A stretch of 64,000 bases of DNA from Henckelia pumila (taxonomy: Eukaryota > Streptophyta > Magnoliopsida > Lamiales > Gesneriaceae). Both the position numbers and the translations under genes were made by a program. Position 1 is the first letter of the stretch; each line of letters begins with the position of its first letter. This document shows positions 40,163-52,143 of this stretch, one piece after another. A model generated the notes under the pieces. That model did no database searches. It had not been told where the DNA came from and saw nothing but the letters and a program-made list of their open reading frames with translations. The stretch lies in contig NC_133123.1 of NCBI RefSeq assembly GCF_033568475.1, forward strand, positions 2,170,001 to 2,234,000, read 5' to 3'.

Positions 40163-42229
40163 ACAGGCCCACAAGCTCCTCGCTTTTCTTATTCATTCAC
40201 GTCGAGGTTACGCTTGGTCCCTTATTTTTTATTGGTTTCAGGTTCACCTATGAACTTGAAGCTTGGGGCTTATGTTTGTGAATATCAACGTTATTTTTTT
40301 TTTTTTCATAAATTGAGTTAAAAAGTATTTATTTCATAAAATTAATATGTGAAATCATTTCATAAGAGTTCGAATGAGTCTTCGAACGATCCATTAAACG
40401 TGATAACATAAGATTATTATTATTTGGAAAAGATAACTTAATAATATTATTTGGGATAGAAGATTTTGACCACATAGTTGAAAACCCCCCAACCAAACGA
40501 GACTTGCATGTTTGATTTGGAATAATTCATGGAATTGAAGGCGATTGGACCATGAGTGAAAACGAATGCTACAAATCCCGTGGATGCAAATCTCTCTCTT
40601 TTAACTGGCAAAATCCAAAATATCCATCAACGTGAGGCCCAACTTTAAATCAAAATAATATTGATACCGGAATCAATGAATATGTCGAAATAAAATCACT
40701 TTCACATATTTACAATTAAAATGACAATGAATGATTCCACAGAAAACTTAATCAGACCAATTAAATAATTTAAATTCTCTTTCTCTCTTTTTAAGAGCAG
40801 GTCTCTTGTACAATAGTTGATTAAGTTTTTATCTGTGAAAAATAATATTTTCATTTAATAGTTGATTAAGTTTTTATCTGTGAAAAATAATATTTTCATT
40901 TCAATTAATATATATATATATATAACATAACTAATAGAAATGTTAATTTTGCAGTGAATAATCCTTTGAATATAAATTTTTTTTTTTCGAGTTGAGTAAG
41001 AAATTCGTCACTAAAAGTTGACTGATGCCGGAGAAAAGTTTTTTAAAAAAACAAAAAAAAATCGAAAATCCTTATGAAAAAAGGGAAGTGCCCAAGATTT
41101 TCTCAGCTCATTTGCATGTGAATTATTCATTTATTTTTAATTTAATAAATTTCTCCTTTGAAAAATTAGGCAAACAAGGCCCAACATCCAATATGCGATT
41201 GCCATTGTGAGACAAGGCACGAAGCTTAGAATTGCCTATCTACTTTATTCGCGTGTGCAGAAGCATACATACATACACGTGTGGTGGCGTGATGGCACGT
41301 GCGAGCTCATGAATTAGGATATATATGTTCTAAATAAAGGCCCCTCAACATGAATTCTCATTCATTACATGCAACCAAGTTGGTTGTAACTCATTATCAT
41401 CCAAAAATTGACATGTCTGTGATTTTGAGATTAATTTTTTTTAACTCCGTTTCTGAAACGTTTGTTTTAACTGATTATTATGTGTTACAAAAGCCTCGAT
41501 CAAACCATCTCACATCTCATTTTTATAAAACATATCGGAGATCCGATCTTTATTCATAAAAAATGTATTATATTACTTTCCATTGCAAAATATACTTACT
41601 ATGCATATTTTTACTAAAAATAAAATGTGGTTCTCGCGATGATGATGTTTTCAAATGGAGATCATACATATATATCTTTTCTTAAATCAACATGGAGATT
41701 TTACATTTATGTAAATAGTATGATAAAAGTATCTAAAATATTTTGATAAAAAGTTAATAAAAATTGTTAACTTTAATTATAATAGACATTAACTCAAACA
41801 TTGGATCTAAGAGTCATGAATGTCTTTGATCCAGTATAATCCGTTTCAATCCAGAAACAATTATGGGTTGAATCCAATTAAAAAAAATGTTTAATCTGGT
41901 CCGTTTGAATGTGGTACTCGGACATAGTTCATGACCAATTTTGAACTATATTATATTACATGTACACTACACATATACATATCTAATACTTGATTTTTAA
42001 GGGAAAAAAATTGATTTGATTTCTCTCCTTCCAAATTTATGGTCTCGAGCTTTCACAAATAAATTTCGAAAAAACAATTTTGTCTCCACTCTCCACGATC
42101 TGGCTTGTACGCACTGATCGGGTGAATTTATGACGGTGACTATACCAAATTTTTATTGAGATTCTAAATTATAATTCTAGCGGAATTTTTCTCAAACTAT
42201 CTTTGAAACATTGCATCGCAATTCTACTG
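40163..42229. other. AT-rich intergenic spacer
   Basis: No gene is recognised. A small tandem repeat of a 45-bp unit lies at 40812-40901, two near-identical copies starting AATAGTTGATTAAG. The remaining frames are short and of non-coding composition. Confidence 0.5.
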
Positions 42230-42830
42230 AAATTCTTCCAACAAATTTGATGATGTCGATTTTTTACCTCGGGTTCGGTCTGATAGAATGGATCCTCCAA
42301 TTCCTTTATAGAGTAGGTCGGGTCGGGTATCAATGAAATCTGCGCAAGCAACAGCTAGGTCAAGGGGCGCCGAAGGTGTTTTAGGCGTGACCCCTCCGAT
42401 GCCTAAGTCAGTGTCTTGAAGGCAGAGGGTATGATTAATGCGAAAACTGAGAGATATGAGTGCGTGAATGTAAAAGTAAGAGTGAGCGTTGATGAATAAT
42501 GAATACTGAATCATCACAACCATAACAATACCTGTATTTATAGGAGAAAAATAGTAAGTTACCTAGTCGAATTATAAAATGTCCTGAACTAGGACTCTTC
42601 ATCCATTGGATCCTCTTTAAGTTTATCTCTATCTTATGAATATTTGAAAAGATCCAAGCTTATCTCATATATATCAGAGTCCTACTTAAACTCGAAAAAG
42701 ATGCATGCGGCCTATTAGGCCCAGCCCAGGTCGGCCCATAAAATACCAGCCCTGGTCATATCTGGTAGACCCATTATAAACGGGCTCAGGTTAAAATATT
42801 TTCTCGGGATAACAATAGTACCTCCCGAAC
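42230..42830 (-). mobile_element. Decayed LTR fragment, probably Ty3/gypsy
   Basis: On the minus strand a TATA-like CTATAAATACAGG (about 42532-42544) is followed by a leader-like segment and GACTTAGGCATCGGAGG with GTCACGCC, wording typical of plant gypsy LTRs. No coding domain is attached. A fossil; ends are not defined. Confidence 0.4.
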
Positions 42831-42958
42831 TGGTCTAAAAGAAGAATGAGTTTAGACCAAGAATGTAGACCGGACCCCGAACTACCTGTGCCTTCTTTGG
42901 AAGGCCTAGGTTTGAATCTGCGTGATGTGTTTTCAACGAACGGTCTAGATAAAGGTCT

Positions 42959-43390
42959 GACCCATTATAAACGGGCTCGGGTTGAAATATTTTCTCGGGG
43001 TAACAAAATTATTTTAAAAATTCATACTCTCGATCGAGTCTTGACCATCTCGTTAACCGAGAGTGGGGGCTTATGACGAATTATGACTCATTTTGACTTT
43101 CTCCCGGGTCCCAAGTCCAGTGACTCAATCCATTTGGGTCTCATATTAATTATTTATTTGGACATTTTATGAAGACCCATAAATTCTTAAAAGCTCATAA
43201 GAGGCTCGACCATATGAAAAACTCCGTCTATCTATAAATAGCTAAAGTCTTTTAATTTTTAAGGTACGTTGTCTATAGTCACATGCTCTAATTCTCTAGA
43301 ACTTTTATTGAACAAATACTGACTTGAGTGTCGGAGTGTCTTTGTCGGCAACTCCGACGCCATTCACTTAACTTTGTGATGCAGGTAACA
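42959..43390 (+). mobile_element. Second decayed LTR fragment (gypsy-like), plus orientation
   Basis: A purine tract GAGAGTGGGGGCT (about 43059-43071) is followed by TGACGAATTATG, the expected junction of polypurine tract and LTR start. TATAAATAG (about 43235) and GTCGGAGTGTCTTTG...CTCCGACGCC (about 43330-43365) then follow, as in plant gypsy LTRs. The segment ATTATAAACGGGCTC occurs both at about 42775 and 42964, linking this fragment with the previous one. No coding parts remain. Confidence 0.45.
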
Positions 43391-44212
43391 AATCCACAAA
43401 GTTCTTTATCTGGAACCGTTCGAGTATTAACGGTAACTTGGATCTCCACATATTATCGAAATTTTCTCCAATCGGGTAAATCCGGAATCGATCCAAAAGG
43501 GTGTCATACAACTTCTCATCTTTTCTTTCTCAAAAATGTTGAAATTTTGTGAAACAAAAACTGAGAAATACTTCCTAAAAACTCTCCCAAACACTACCTT
43601 AAAATTTCATGTTTCCAGAATTTCCCAAGTTCTCATAAGAAGAATGGATGCAACTAACGAACTATCAACCTCCTTCTAAATCCATGATCCACTTATACAA
43701 TCAAGTCGATTGAAGAATTAAAGCTTATTATTGTTATTATTATTATTATAATAATAATAAATATTAAATACAAATAACTAATCTTAAATTGGACGACGAC
43801 TTCCAAGTCCATCTATCTAACAATATTAAATTTGGCATAAATTGCAATGATTCGATTCCCAGTTTTTCTCTCTTCGTGGTTAATTTTTAATTATTACTAG
43901 TGCTTCTTACATGCATTGTGTGATTATAAAGCTGAATTATTGTTTTTAATTTTTTTATTTTCAAATTAATAGTTTTAATTATTAAAAAATAAATAAAATA
44001 TAGAGACATAACGTTTGCATCTTATCGTAGAAGCTTAAAATATAACATGGATCTCGAACTCACGCACAGGTCTACAGAATGCATGTGGGCTTGGAACTGG
44101 CAAAGATAAACGGGCTTAGATATGTTTGGGATATGGAAAACAATGGGTTAGGTGGTTTTTGATCCATTTTTTTAGATTTTGGAGTATTTTATAGGTATTT
44201 TGGTTCTATGCA
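43391..44212. other. AT-rich spacer
   Basis: A TTA/ATA microsatellite lies near 43725-43765. Nothing else is recognised. Confidence 0.45.
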
Positions 44213-44340
44213 GGGGCGGATCTGCACGTGTATCAGGAGTGGCACGAGTCACGAGACTCACGACCCCCTGAAAATTTTAAAAATCATTAGAATATATATC
44301 AATTTTTATTAAATATAAATATATATATATATATTTGAAC
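44213..44340. repeat. Possible left end of an uncharacterised TIR element
   Basis: GCAGGGGCGGATCTGC resembles the CAGTGGCGGAGCCA ends of the hAT-type MITE at 39978, and it is followed by GTGGCACGAGTCACGAGACTC. I could not find the matching right end. Confidence 0.3.
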
Positions 44341-44367
44341 TAACTATCCACTTTTATGTTTAGACTT

Positions 44368-44440
44368 TATAGCCTAGATGACATGGTCTTTTTCTCAAAA
44401 GCATAGGAGTCCGTGGTTCAAATCTCCTTTGTACAAACTT
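44368..44440 (+). repeat. tRNA-like or SINE-head-like relic
   Basis: TAGCCTAGATGACATGG resembles a pol III A box, and about 50 bases later GGTTCAAATCTCC matches the B-box consensus. The sequence between does not fold into a good tRNA, so this is more likely a SINE head or tRNA pseudogene than a working tRNA gene. Confidence 0.4.
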
Positions 44441-47400
44441 CAATTTTTTTAATTGGATCGGTTTAAATTATTGAACAATAATGTTTATTATTAAGCCTTT
44501 GTTAAATTTAAATTTTTTATACATGTACTGGCGTTAACCGTTGATATTTCCTATAAAACTAAAACTTTGATTTTAATTAAATTTTTATTTTAACTCAATT
44601 TTTGGTATCGAAAAAAGGTCTAAAAAATTAGTTAAAAAATATATTTCTGAACTTTAAATTATATTTTTAAAATAAAATATAAATGACACAAAAATTAGGA
44701 TTTTATTAAGTTAAAAAATTTTATTTTACTAATTATTACAGTTCTTTGTGGACTTCGAACAAAAAATTTTCAATTATTTTTCTTTATATATATCTCACAC
44801 TCAAACATAAAGTTTTAAAAAAATTATAACATATAGACTTGTCAAAAGAGCGAAACTAATAGTTATTGCTGAAAATTGGTAACTCCAATACCGCCGCATA
44901 TTGTCGTCACTTAATATGTGATCCCCCAAATGGTTGATTATTTTTCATAGATCTTGAAACGTAAATTGCTCTTTGTATATTGGATGTTGGGATAAAACCC
45001 AAATACGTCCTTAAAGTTTCTTAACTTTCCCAAAAATATACTAACACTTTATTCGTTCCTAATTTTGTCTCTTATTTAACAAATAGTTTCCTTAATATGT
45101 CCCTCAAACTAAAAATTGCCTATAATACCCTTATTCTAACAATTATAATTAATATTTTCTCTGGGCTCAGAAAATGGTATCAGAGCCTAGGTAATTTTAT
45201 TCAGACTTTATATTATTCATTAAATCATACTTTTCTTTGTTGAGGAAGAGATTTTCAACAAACCATGGATTCAAACGAGAGTTTGAACCAGAAAGATTTC
45301 ATTTATATGAAATCCCATAAACAAGTGAATCTATTTAAAATAGATTCTTTACAACAGAACTTAAAGAGACTTAGGTCTTTTATACTCTCTGAAGAGATTA
45401 AGAAATATGATTTCTAATTCTCAATTTCTAGAAATCACACCAGATTCCTCTAAACTCTCCGGAGATCTTAGAGAAATTCAAAAGACGGTACACTATTACA
45501 GCAATCAGCTGTATGAAATACCTCGGCAGATTGGAGAAATCCTTAAAAAACAAGAATAAATTCTTGTAACTCTAAAGGATCTTCAAACTAAAATTATAAA
45601 TCTAGAACATACTTCTGGTTCTAGCTAGAAAGGAAAATACAGGAGGAAAGTTACCACTCTCGTTTGGTACCGAACCTCTATTACATCAGAGAGGTAAAAC
45701 CAAAATGGTTCAAAGACCTTTAACTGATGATGAATTGATGATTAATCTTATAAAGACAGTATCAGAGAAAAACACTATCTGATGACTACTTTAAAAAGAT
45801 TAAATCTCGAGGATCTACAAGATCTTGCGGATTCTTTTTCGAATCTTAAAGTAGTAGATCTAAAAATGAATTCTCCTGATAGTGAACAACCCATAGGGAA
45901 TCCCCCGAGATATGTGGTTAAAACAGAAGAACCACATAGTGAGTTCCATGTTGGAAAAAATTCACATCCAACAGGAACCAAATCAAGAAGTAGTAATATA
46001 CCAATACATCAAACTCCTTATGGAAAAACCGTTTTAGACCCGATACATCCTTATGGGGTTATGTTAAACCTGGATGTTCTGGACTTTAAAAACAGAGAAG
46101 ATCTCATAGAATATTGGACATCAGCCATGAGAATAGCAGCAGGAACTTTAGATCTCAATAAAGAAGGATTTATCAAACTTCTGGAAATGAGTTTAATGGG
46201 ATCTGTCAAAATAGCTTGGGAAATGACCATGCCAGAAACCAAGGAATCAATATTAGCAGGAGAATCACTTAGCGAGATTGGAGGAAGAATGGCCACCCCT
46301 TTTAAAGCACAATTCATAGGGGTAGACTATTTCAATAATCAAGATACAGAGAAAAAAAGAAGATATACTCAAGCTCTGTATAGTCTCGAGTTACATGATA
46401 TCTGTTTAGTTGATGAATATATTATGTTATTCACCAAATACAAATGGAAATCGGAAGTTGAAGAAAATGTAGCCATTCAGCTATTTTTCGCAAAAATGTC
46501 AAGCCCCTGGAGAGAAATGTTGATAAAAGAATACGTTCTAGGTAATCTTGATACTTTGGCAAGACGCGCCTCTTTTTTGAAAGGAAAATTGGCGGAATGG
46601 TGTCATATGGCAGCATTACAGAAGAACTACAAGAAAATAAGGGGTATTAACAAGCATACTCCTCTATGTTGTAGAGAAAATGATCTCCCTACGGTTATAG
46701 GGAATAAATCACAGGGATTTAAGAGGAAGAAATTCAGAAATAATCCCTACAATAAAAGAATAAAAAGTTCTTGGAAACCAAGAACATTTTGATCCAAACA
46801 AAAGGCCAGATCTTATAGATCAGGTAGAAGAAGTGGACCTACAAGAACATTCCCAGCAACAAACTCATCACAAGGCAGGGGAAGAACACCATCTAGAAGA
46901 ACTTTCAGAAGAACTCATACGAGAACAAGTGAAAGTTTCAAGGATTGCAACTGCTGGACATGTGGAGCAAGAGGACATATATCTACAAACTGTCCAGAAA
47001 ACGAGAAAAAAGGATTTAAACTCTTTGAAGCAACACCAGATATGGATGATGCGGTATTCTTTCAAGATCTAGTCCAAGTATATCAATTTGAAGATATTCC
47101 CCCAGATGAAAGTATATACGAAGAAGAGATATTGTTTAAGCAATATGAATCTGAAGATGAATCAGAATCAGAATAAAGAAGAAGTGTTTCGACACGAAAC
47201 ACATGAGAGTTTGGCTGGATTTTTTAGTCAAACCACGATATCTCATAATATGGTCCAAAGGATTATGAGAGAAAATCCAACATTACAGAAGTACCAAGGA
47301 TTTTCGGCAGGACAAGTAGAGAGGGTCTTAGGAAACCTAGGGCTAAGACAAAGAAGACATCATTTGATTTACAAAGTATCCAGAAGGGAAATGGCAATCT

Positions 47401-50400
47401 CGATGGAGTTAACAAGTAATCAAATAGAGATGCAGTTAATTCCTTTTGAAGAAGTAAGAGAGGAATTGCAAAAGATAAAAAGTGAGGTAGCAAGAACGAT
47501 GTCTTGGATTCATATTGGAGCAATCCAAATAATGATCAAGGCAAGTTTTAAAGAAGGAATAGATTCACCCATAGATATCGTAGTATGTGATAAAAGAATG
47601 AGGAATATCCAAGATGCTGTTTTGGGTATGATCTCAGGAAATCTATGTGCAGGAAAAATTGTAGGAGTTATTTATCCAAAAATAGCCTACAATTTAGCTG
47701 ACTGAGACTTTAGTCGAGCCTTGACGTTGCATCAAAACTTCAAGGAAAAAAGATTAATGAAGGAAGGTAATAGACCATATTCTATTACTTATCAAATTTT
47801 ATATTCTCTTTCTAATACGCACCATTCTGAATTATTTATTAAAAATGAGTTTATTGAAATTCCAGAAATCTTTGGAAAAGTTGCTCAAGCAATATACCCG
47901 AAAAGAATCGAGTTTTCTTTAATTCAGAAAATAGACATTCAAATACAAGATAAACCGGTTCTATACAGAGATCTGAAAATAGAACCCCGAAGGTTATATT
48001 TCCAAGGTGACCGAATGACAAGTCGAAGGTGGGAAAAATCTCCTATTCAGGAAATTCCACTAGAAGAAAAGGAGTTTTCAATAATAGGAAAACTTAGATC
48101 TCCAGAAGGATGGAAAAAAGTCAAAATAGTATTCGAAATTACAAGTCACAGGAACCAATTTCCTTGTAACTCGATTTACAATTTAGAGCAGCAAGTAACA
48201 GGAACTTACCAAGGATTAATAAATATTGGAGAATTGAAAGTTCAAATAGTGGAATTCCAGGAAAAGAAGTGGATCAGCTCATTTTTGGCCTAGAGTTTCT
48301 GGAGGACCATAAACCATGGAAATGCCTTAAAAAAGGAATAGAGTTTATGGCAAAAGAAAAGACTTGGAGGATTCAATAAGAATTCTACGAGATGGAAAAC
48401 CAAGAGAATTGGATAAGGAACAATCCCTTAATCAGATTCGAAAACTCTGTTTACAAACAGAGGAAGAAGCAATTGTTGAAATTAGTAAGTCATGAACATG
48501 ATTTACTAGAACGCATTGAAGAAGTGGAAATGAGTAACCATACTCTACCTTCTGAGACCTTAGGAAAACTAAAGGTAAATAGTCTTAATCGTATTACTGA
48601 GTTACAAAACAGTCTGTTAAAAATGGCAGGGCCATTTAGTAATTCCTTTAAAAAATGACAACAAGTCCTTTCTCCATATACATTCCAATAGGGATGTTGT
48701 ATGAACAATATAAAGCTGAATATTTTGCAGCTTATATTGACTCGGGAGCAGAAATTTGTACAGCAAAAAGAGGAGTCTTCCCTGAAGAATGTGAAGAAGA
48801 ATTGCCAAAAATTGCTGGACGAGATTTCTCTCGAAGAATTTTAATTCTTTGCAAAGGAATAAAACAAGCAGAGATCCTTATAGGAGGAGCAGGTCAAACA
48901 CCTTGGTACAAGGTAAAGACACCACCAATCTATTTCCATGATACAAGAGCTGATATCCTGTTAGGAAATAACTTTTTACAAATGTTTAAGAAGTACACAC
49001 AAGAAAATGAGTCAAGAAGACTTATGTTCACTACAATTTGTGATCATAAAATTATCGTTCAATGACTCAAGGTTGCTTTTTATCGACAAATACCGATAAC
49101 ATTTCGCAGCCAGTGTGGTGATAAAGGACAACTTTTTCACCCAAAAATGAAAGATCCAAGAAGGTTTGGAGAAACCATGTTGAAAATCACAGATATATAG
49201 AGTTAGAAAATAAGGTATCCCTTGAAGATGTCAAAAAAAGGCTCAAAGAAAGTTACAACGAGCATCCTTTGGCATGGTGGGATAGAAATCAACTCAAAGC
49301 CAGTCTTACTCTAAAAAAAGGCAAAGAGTATAAATTCGTCAGATATAAGCATGTCCCAATGAACATAACAGATCAAAGGGATATGAGAATGATTATCAAG
49401 GAACATTTGGACCTTGGTCTAATCAAAGAAGGAGTTTCACCATATAGCAGCCCAGGTTTTCTGGTCAGAAATCATGGTGAAATAAAAAGAGGAAAACCCA
49501 GGTTAGTTATTAACTACCAAGGTATTAATAAAATCCTGGAGTTTGATGGGTACTTCATACCCAGTAGAGAACATCTAATTAGCTATGTACGAAATTCTAG
49601 AGTGTTCTCAAAATTTGATTGTAAGTCTGGATTTTACCAGATTCGAATGGAAGAAGGCAGTAAAAAATTCACAGCCTAGCTTCTCTACACCACAAGGACA
49701 TTATATCTGGAAAGTTATGCCTATGGAATTGGCTAATGCACCCCAAATATTTCAAAGAAAGATGGATAATCTTTTTAAAGATTATTTCAACTTCATGTTT
49801 GTTTATATTGATGATATTCTTATAGCATCAAAAAACATAGATAAACATATTAAACATTTAAAGATTTTCTCAAAAATCTGTACACAAGAAGGACTGGTTT
49901 TATCTGAAAAGAAAGCAGTCATAGCAACAAGGAAAATTGAATTTCTTGGAATTGAGATTGATGAAACTGGAATAATTCTATAACCTCATATTGTGGAAAA
50001 AGTAAAGAATTTTCCAGATAAACTCAAAGATGTAAAACAACTCCAAAGTTTTCTAGGAGTAGTTAATTTTGCAGGGATGTTCATAAACAATCTGGCAATG
50101 TATAGAAAGGTGTTTAGTCATTTGTTAAAAAAGGATGCAAGGTTTATATGGACCGATGAACATACTAAAGGGGTGAACCAATTAAAGGAGATATGTAAGA
50201 ATCTCCCAAAAATGGCTATACCCGTGGATGAATATGATCTGGTGTTATTTACAGACGCCAGTGACGAATGGTGGGCAGAAGTTCTTACTAAGATCACTCC
50301 GAATGGAGAAATACCATGCAGATACTGTAGCGGTCTTTTTTCAGAATCTGAGGCTATCAGATGGCATATCAACGAAAAGGAATTTTATGCAGTTAAAAGG

Positions 50401-51989
50401 GCTTTCGAAAAATGGCCATTATTTTTACTTGCTAAAAAATTCACTTTGAATGTTGATAACACTCAGGTAAAAGCTTTCCTAAGGAATAAGATTGAATCTA
50501 AACTTGAGAAGGCTAGGTTATTAAGATGACAAGCTTTATGTCAAAATTATATTTTTGATATTGTTATTATTAAATCTCATGAAAATATTCTTGCAGATTT
50601 CTTAACAAGAGATGGAAGGCAGTGACGTAGATTCCATCATGAAAATGTAAAGGCATCTCAGGGAACACCTTGGGTTGCTTCAAACCGAGTTCAACCAGCT
50701 TGTCATAAGTGCCGATATGGCGGACAGGTTACAACAAGCTGATCGGATCAAAGTATCCAATCGAATCACAGGATGTATGCAAGCTCAAACTCAACTATGG
50801 GCTGCTATTCAAGGGCCAATTATGCGTGCCATAGAAAAACCACTGGTTTCTCAAAAACAAGAAATACAGCCACCAGTTGTAAAATAATATGTTGAGGATT
50901 CTAATACTCAAAAAACAAGCGCTAATCTATCATCAGCTTTTGATGATCTAGATAAAGCAACAATTGATGAGGATAACTCATCAAATCAACCCTCCGCTTC
51001 TGGGGTAAAAGAGGAAGAGATCAATCTTAGGCCCCACACCGACAAGGGCAAATCTAAGATTGATACTAACCCAGCTGTAATTTCTCCATTTCAGGTATAT
51101 CAACAAATATGGGAGAAATTAAGTACAAGAAATGAAATCAACCCGATCACTTGCAGGGTTGATGTTGCAGGAATATATCCAAGGGTTTGGCTAAAAAACA
51201 ATGTCAATCCTAAGGATGTAAAGCTATGGTATGAATTTGGGGATCTAGCCTCAGTTTATACAACTTCACCAGGCTTCCAGGAAATATCACAACTACCAAA
51301 ATGGATTCAGAAAGCAGTCCAAGAAACATGGTCAAATAATGATCATTTGTCCAGAGGAGATGTGCTCGAGTTATACTTCTTTAGTGCAGCTCCAGAACCA
51401 ACAGGAAAATGATCACACGAGCCATTTCATTTCATCAATCTAAGGAGACCTGACATGAATAATCAAAGATTTATCAAGGATCCTATATCTGAAGAAATAC
51501 CATTGGTGTCCACCTTTGGAGAAAATGAAATTTCAACCAGAAGGGCATGAGGTATTTGGGTTTGTCTCACCGAGATGGATAAGGTCAAGTTTTCGTTCAA
51601 ATTTTATCAAAATTCTGTGAACGGATCATTCCTGTTAAACACAATGACAGGAAAAACTACGGCTTTTGCGGAAGAACTCTTCGAAAAGAAGAGAAACTTT
51701 TTGTGGAACAACAAGCTGTCGAGGAGTAAAGAAACTCGCCGAAAATTTTGTAACATGGCTCATATCGGAAGATGGTCAGAGAATACCTGTCCAGAATGTC
51801 CAAACCAGAAGGAGCCAGAATTCGGAAAAACCTTCAAACCCCGAACGGATCGAAAAAATTTTTCCGAGACAAGCAAAAGTGGACAGGGACCACCAAAACC
51901 GCATTTTCCCAGGGGCCCACTACAAAAGCAAAAGATGCCCCGACAACAATAAAGAAGGCATATGAGGAGAATAAATCCAAAAGAAAAAG

Positions 51990-52061
51990 TCAAGCATGTG
52001 ACTCCTCCACTAGTAAAAGATGACATCGGGCATGTGACTCCCACTAGCAAAAGATGTCATC
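51990..52061 (+). repeat. Direct repeat upstream of the fossil viral promoter
   Basis: GCATGTGACTCC and ACTAGTAAAAGATGAC recur about 33 bp further on as GCATGTGACTCCC and ACTAGCAAAAGATGTC. This lies 75-145 bp upstream of the TATA box, where caulimovirid promoters carry enhancer elements. Confidence 0.7.
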
Positions 52062-52135
52062 AATAATGACATAAAGAATTCAAGACAGCTGTAAGATTCT
52101 CTGAAGTTTCTCGGTGAAACGAGTGGAACTTCGGC

Positions 52136-52143
52136 TATAAATA
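52136..52143 (+). promoter_or_regulatory. Fossil pararetroviral TATA box
   Basis: TATAAATA after the transactivator region and before AATAAA-type signals (about 52196 and 52335). This is the position of the pregenomic RNA promoter in Caulimoviridae. Confidence 0.65.

Noticed and set aside
44371-44440. Functional tRNA gene
   Set aside because: The boxes are present but acceptor, D and anticodon stems do not pair.
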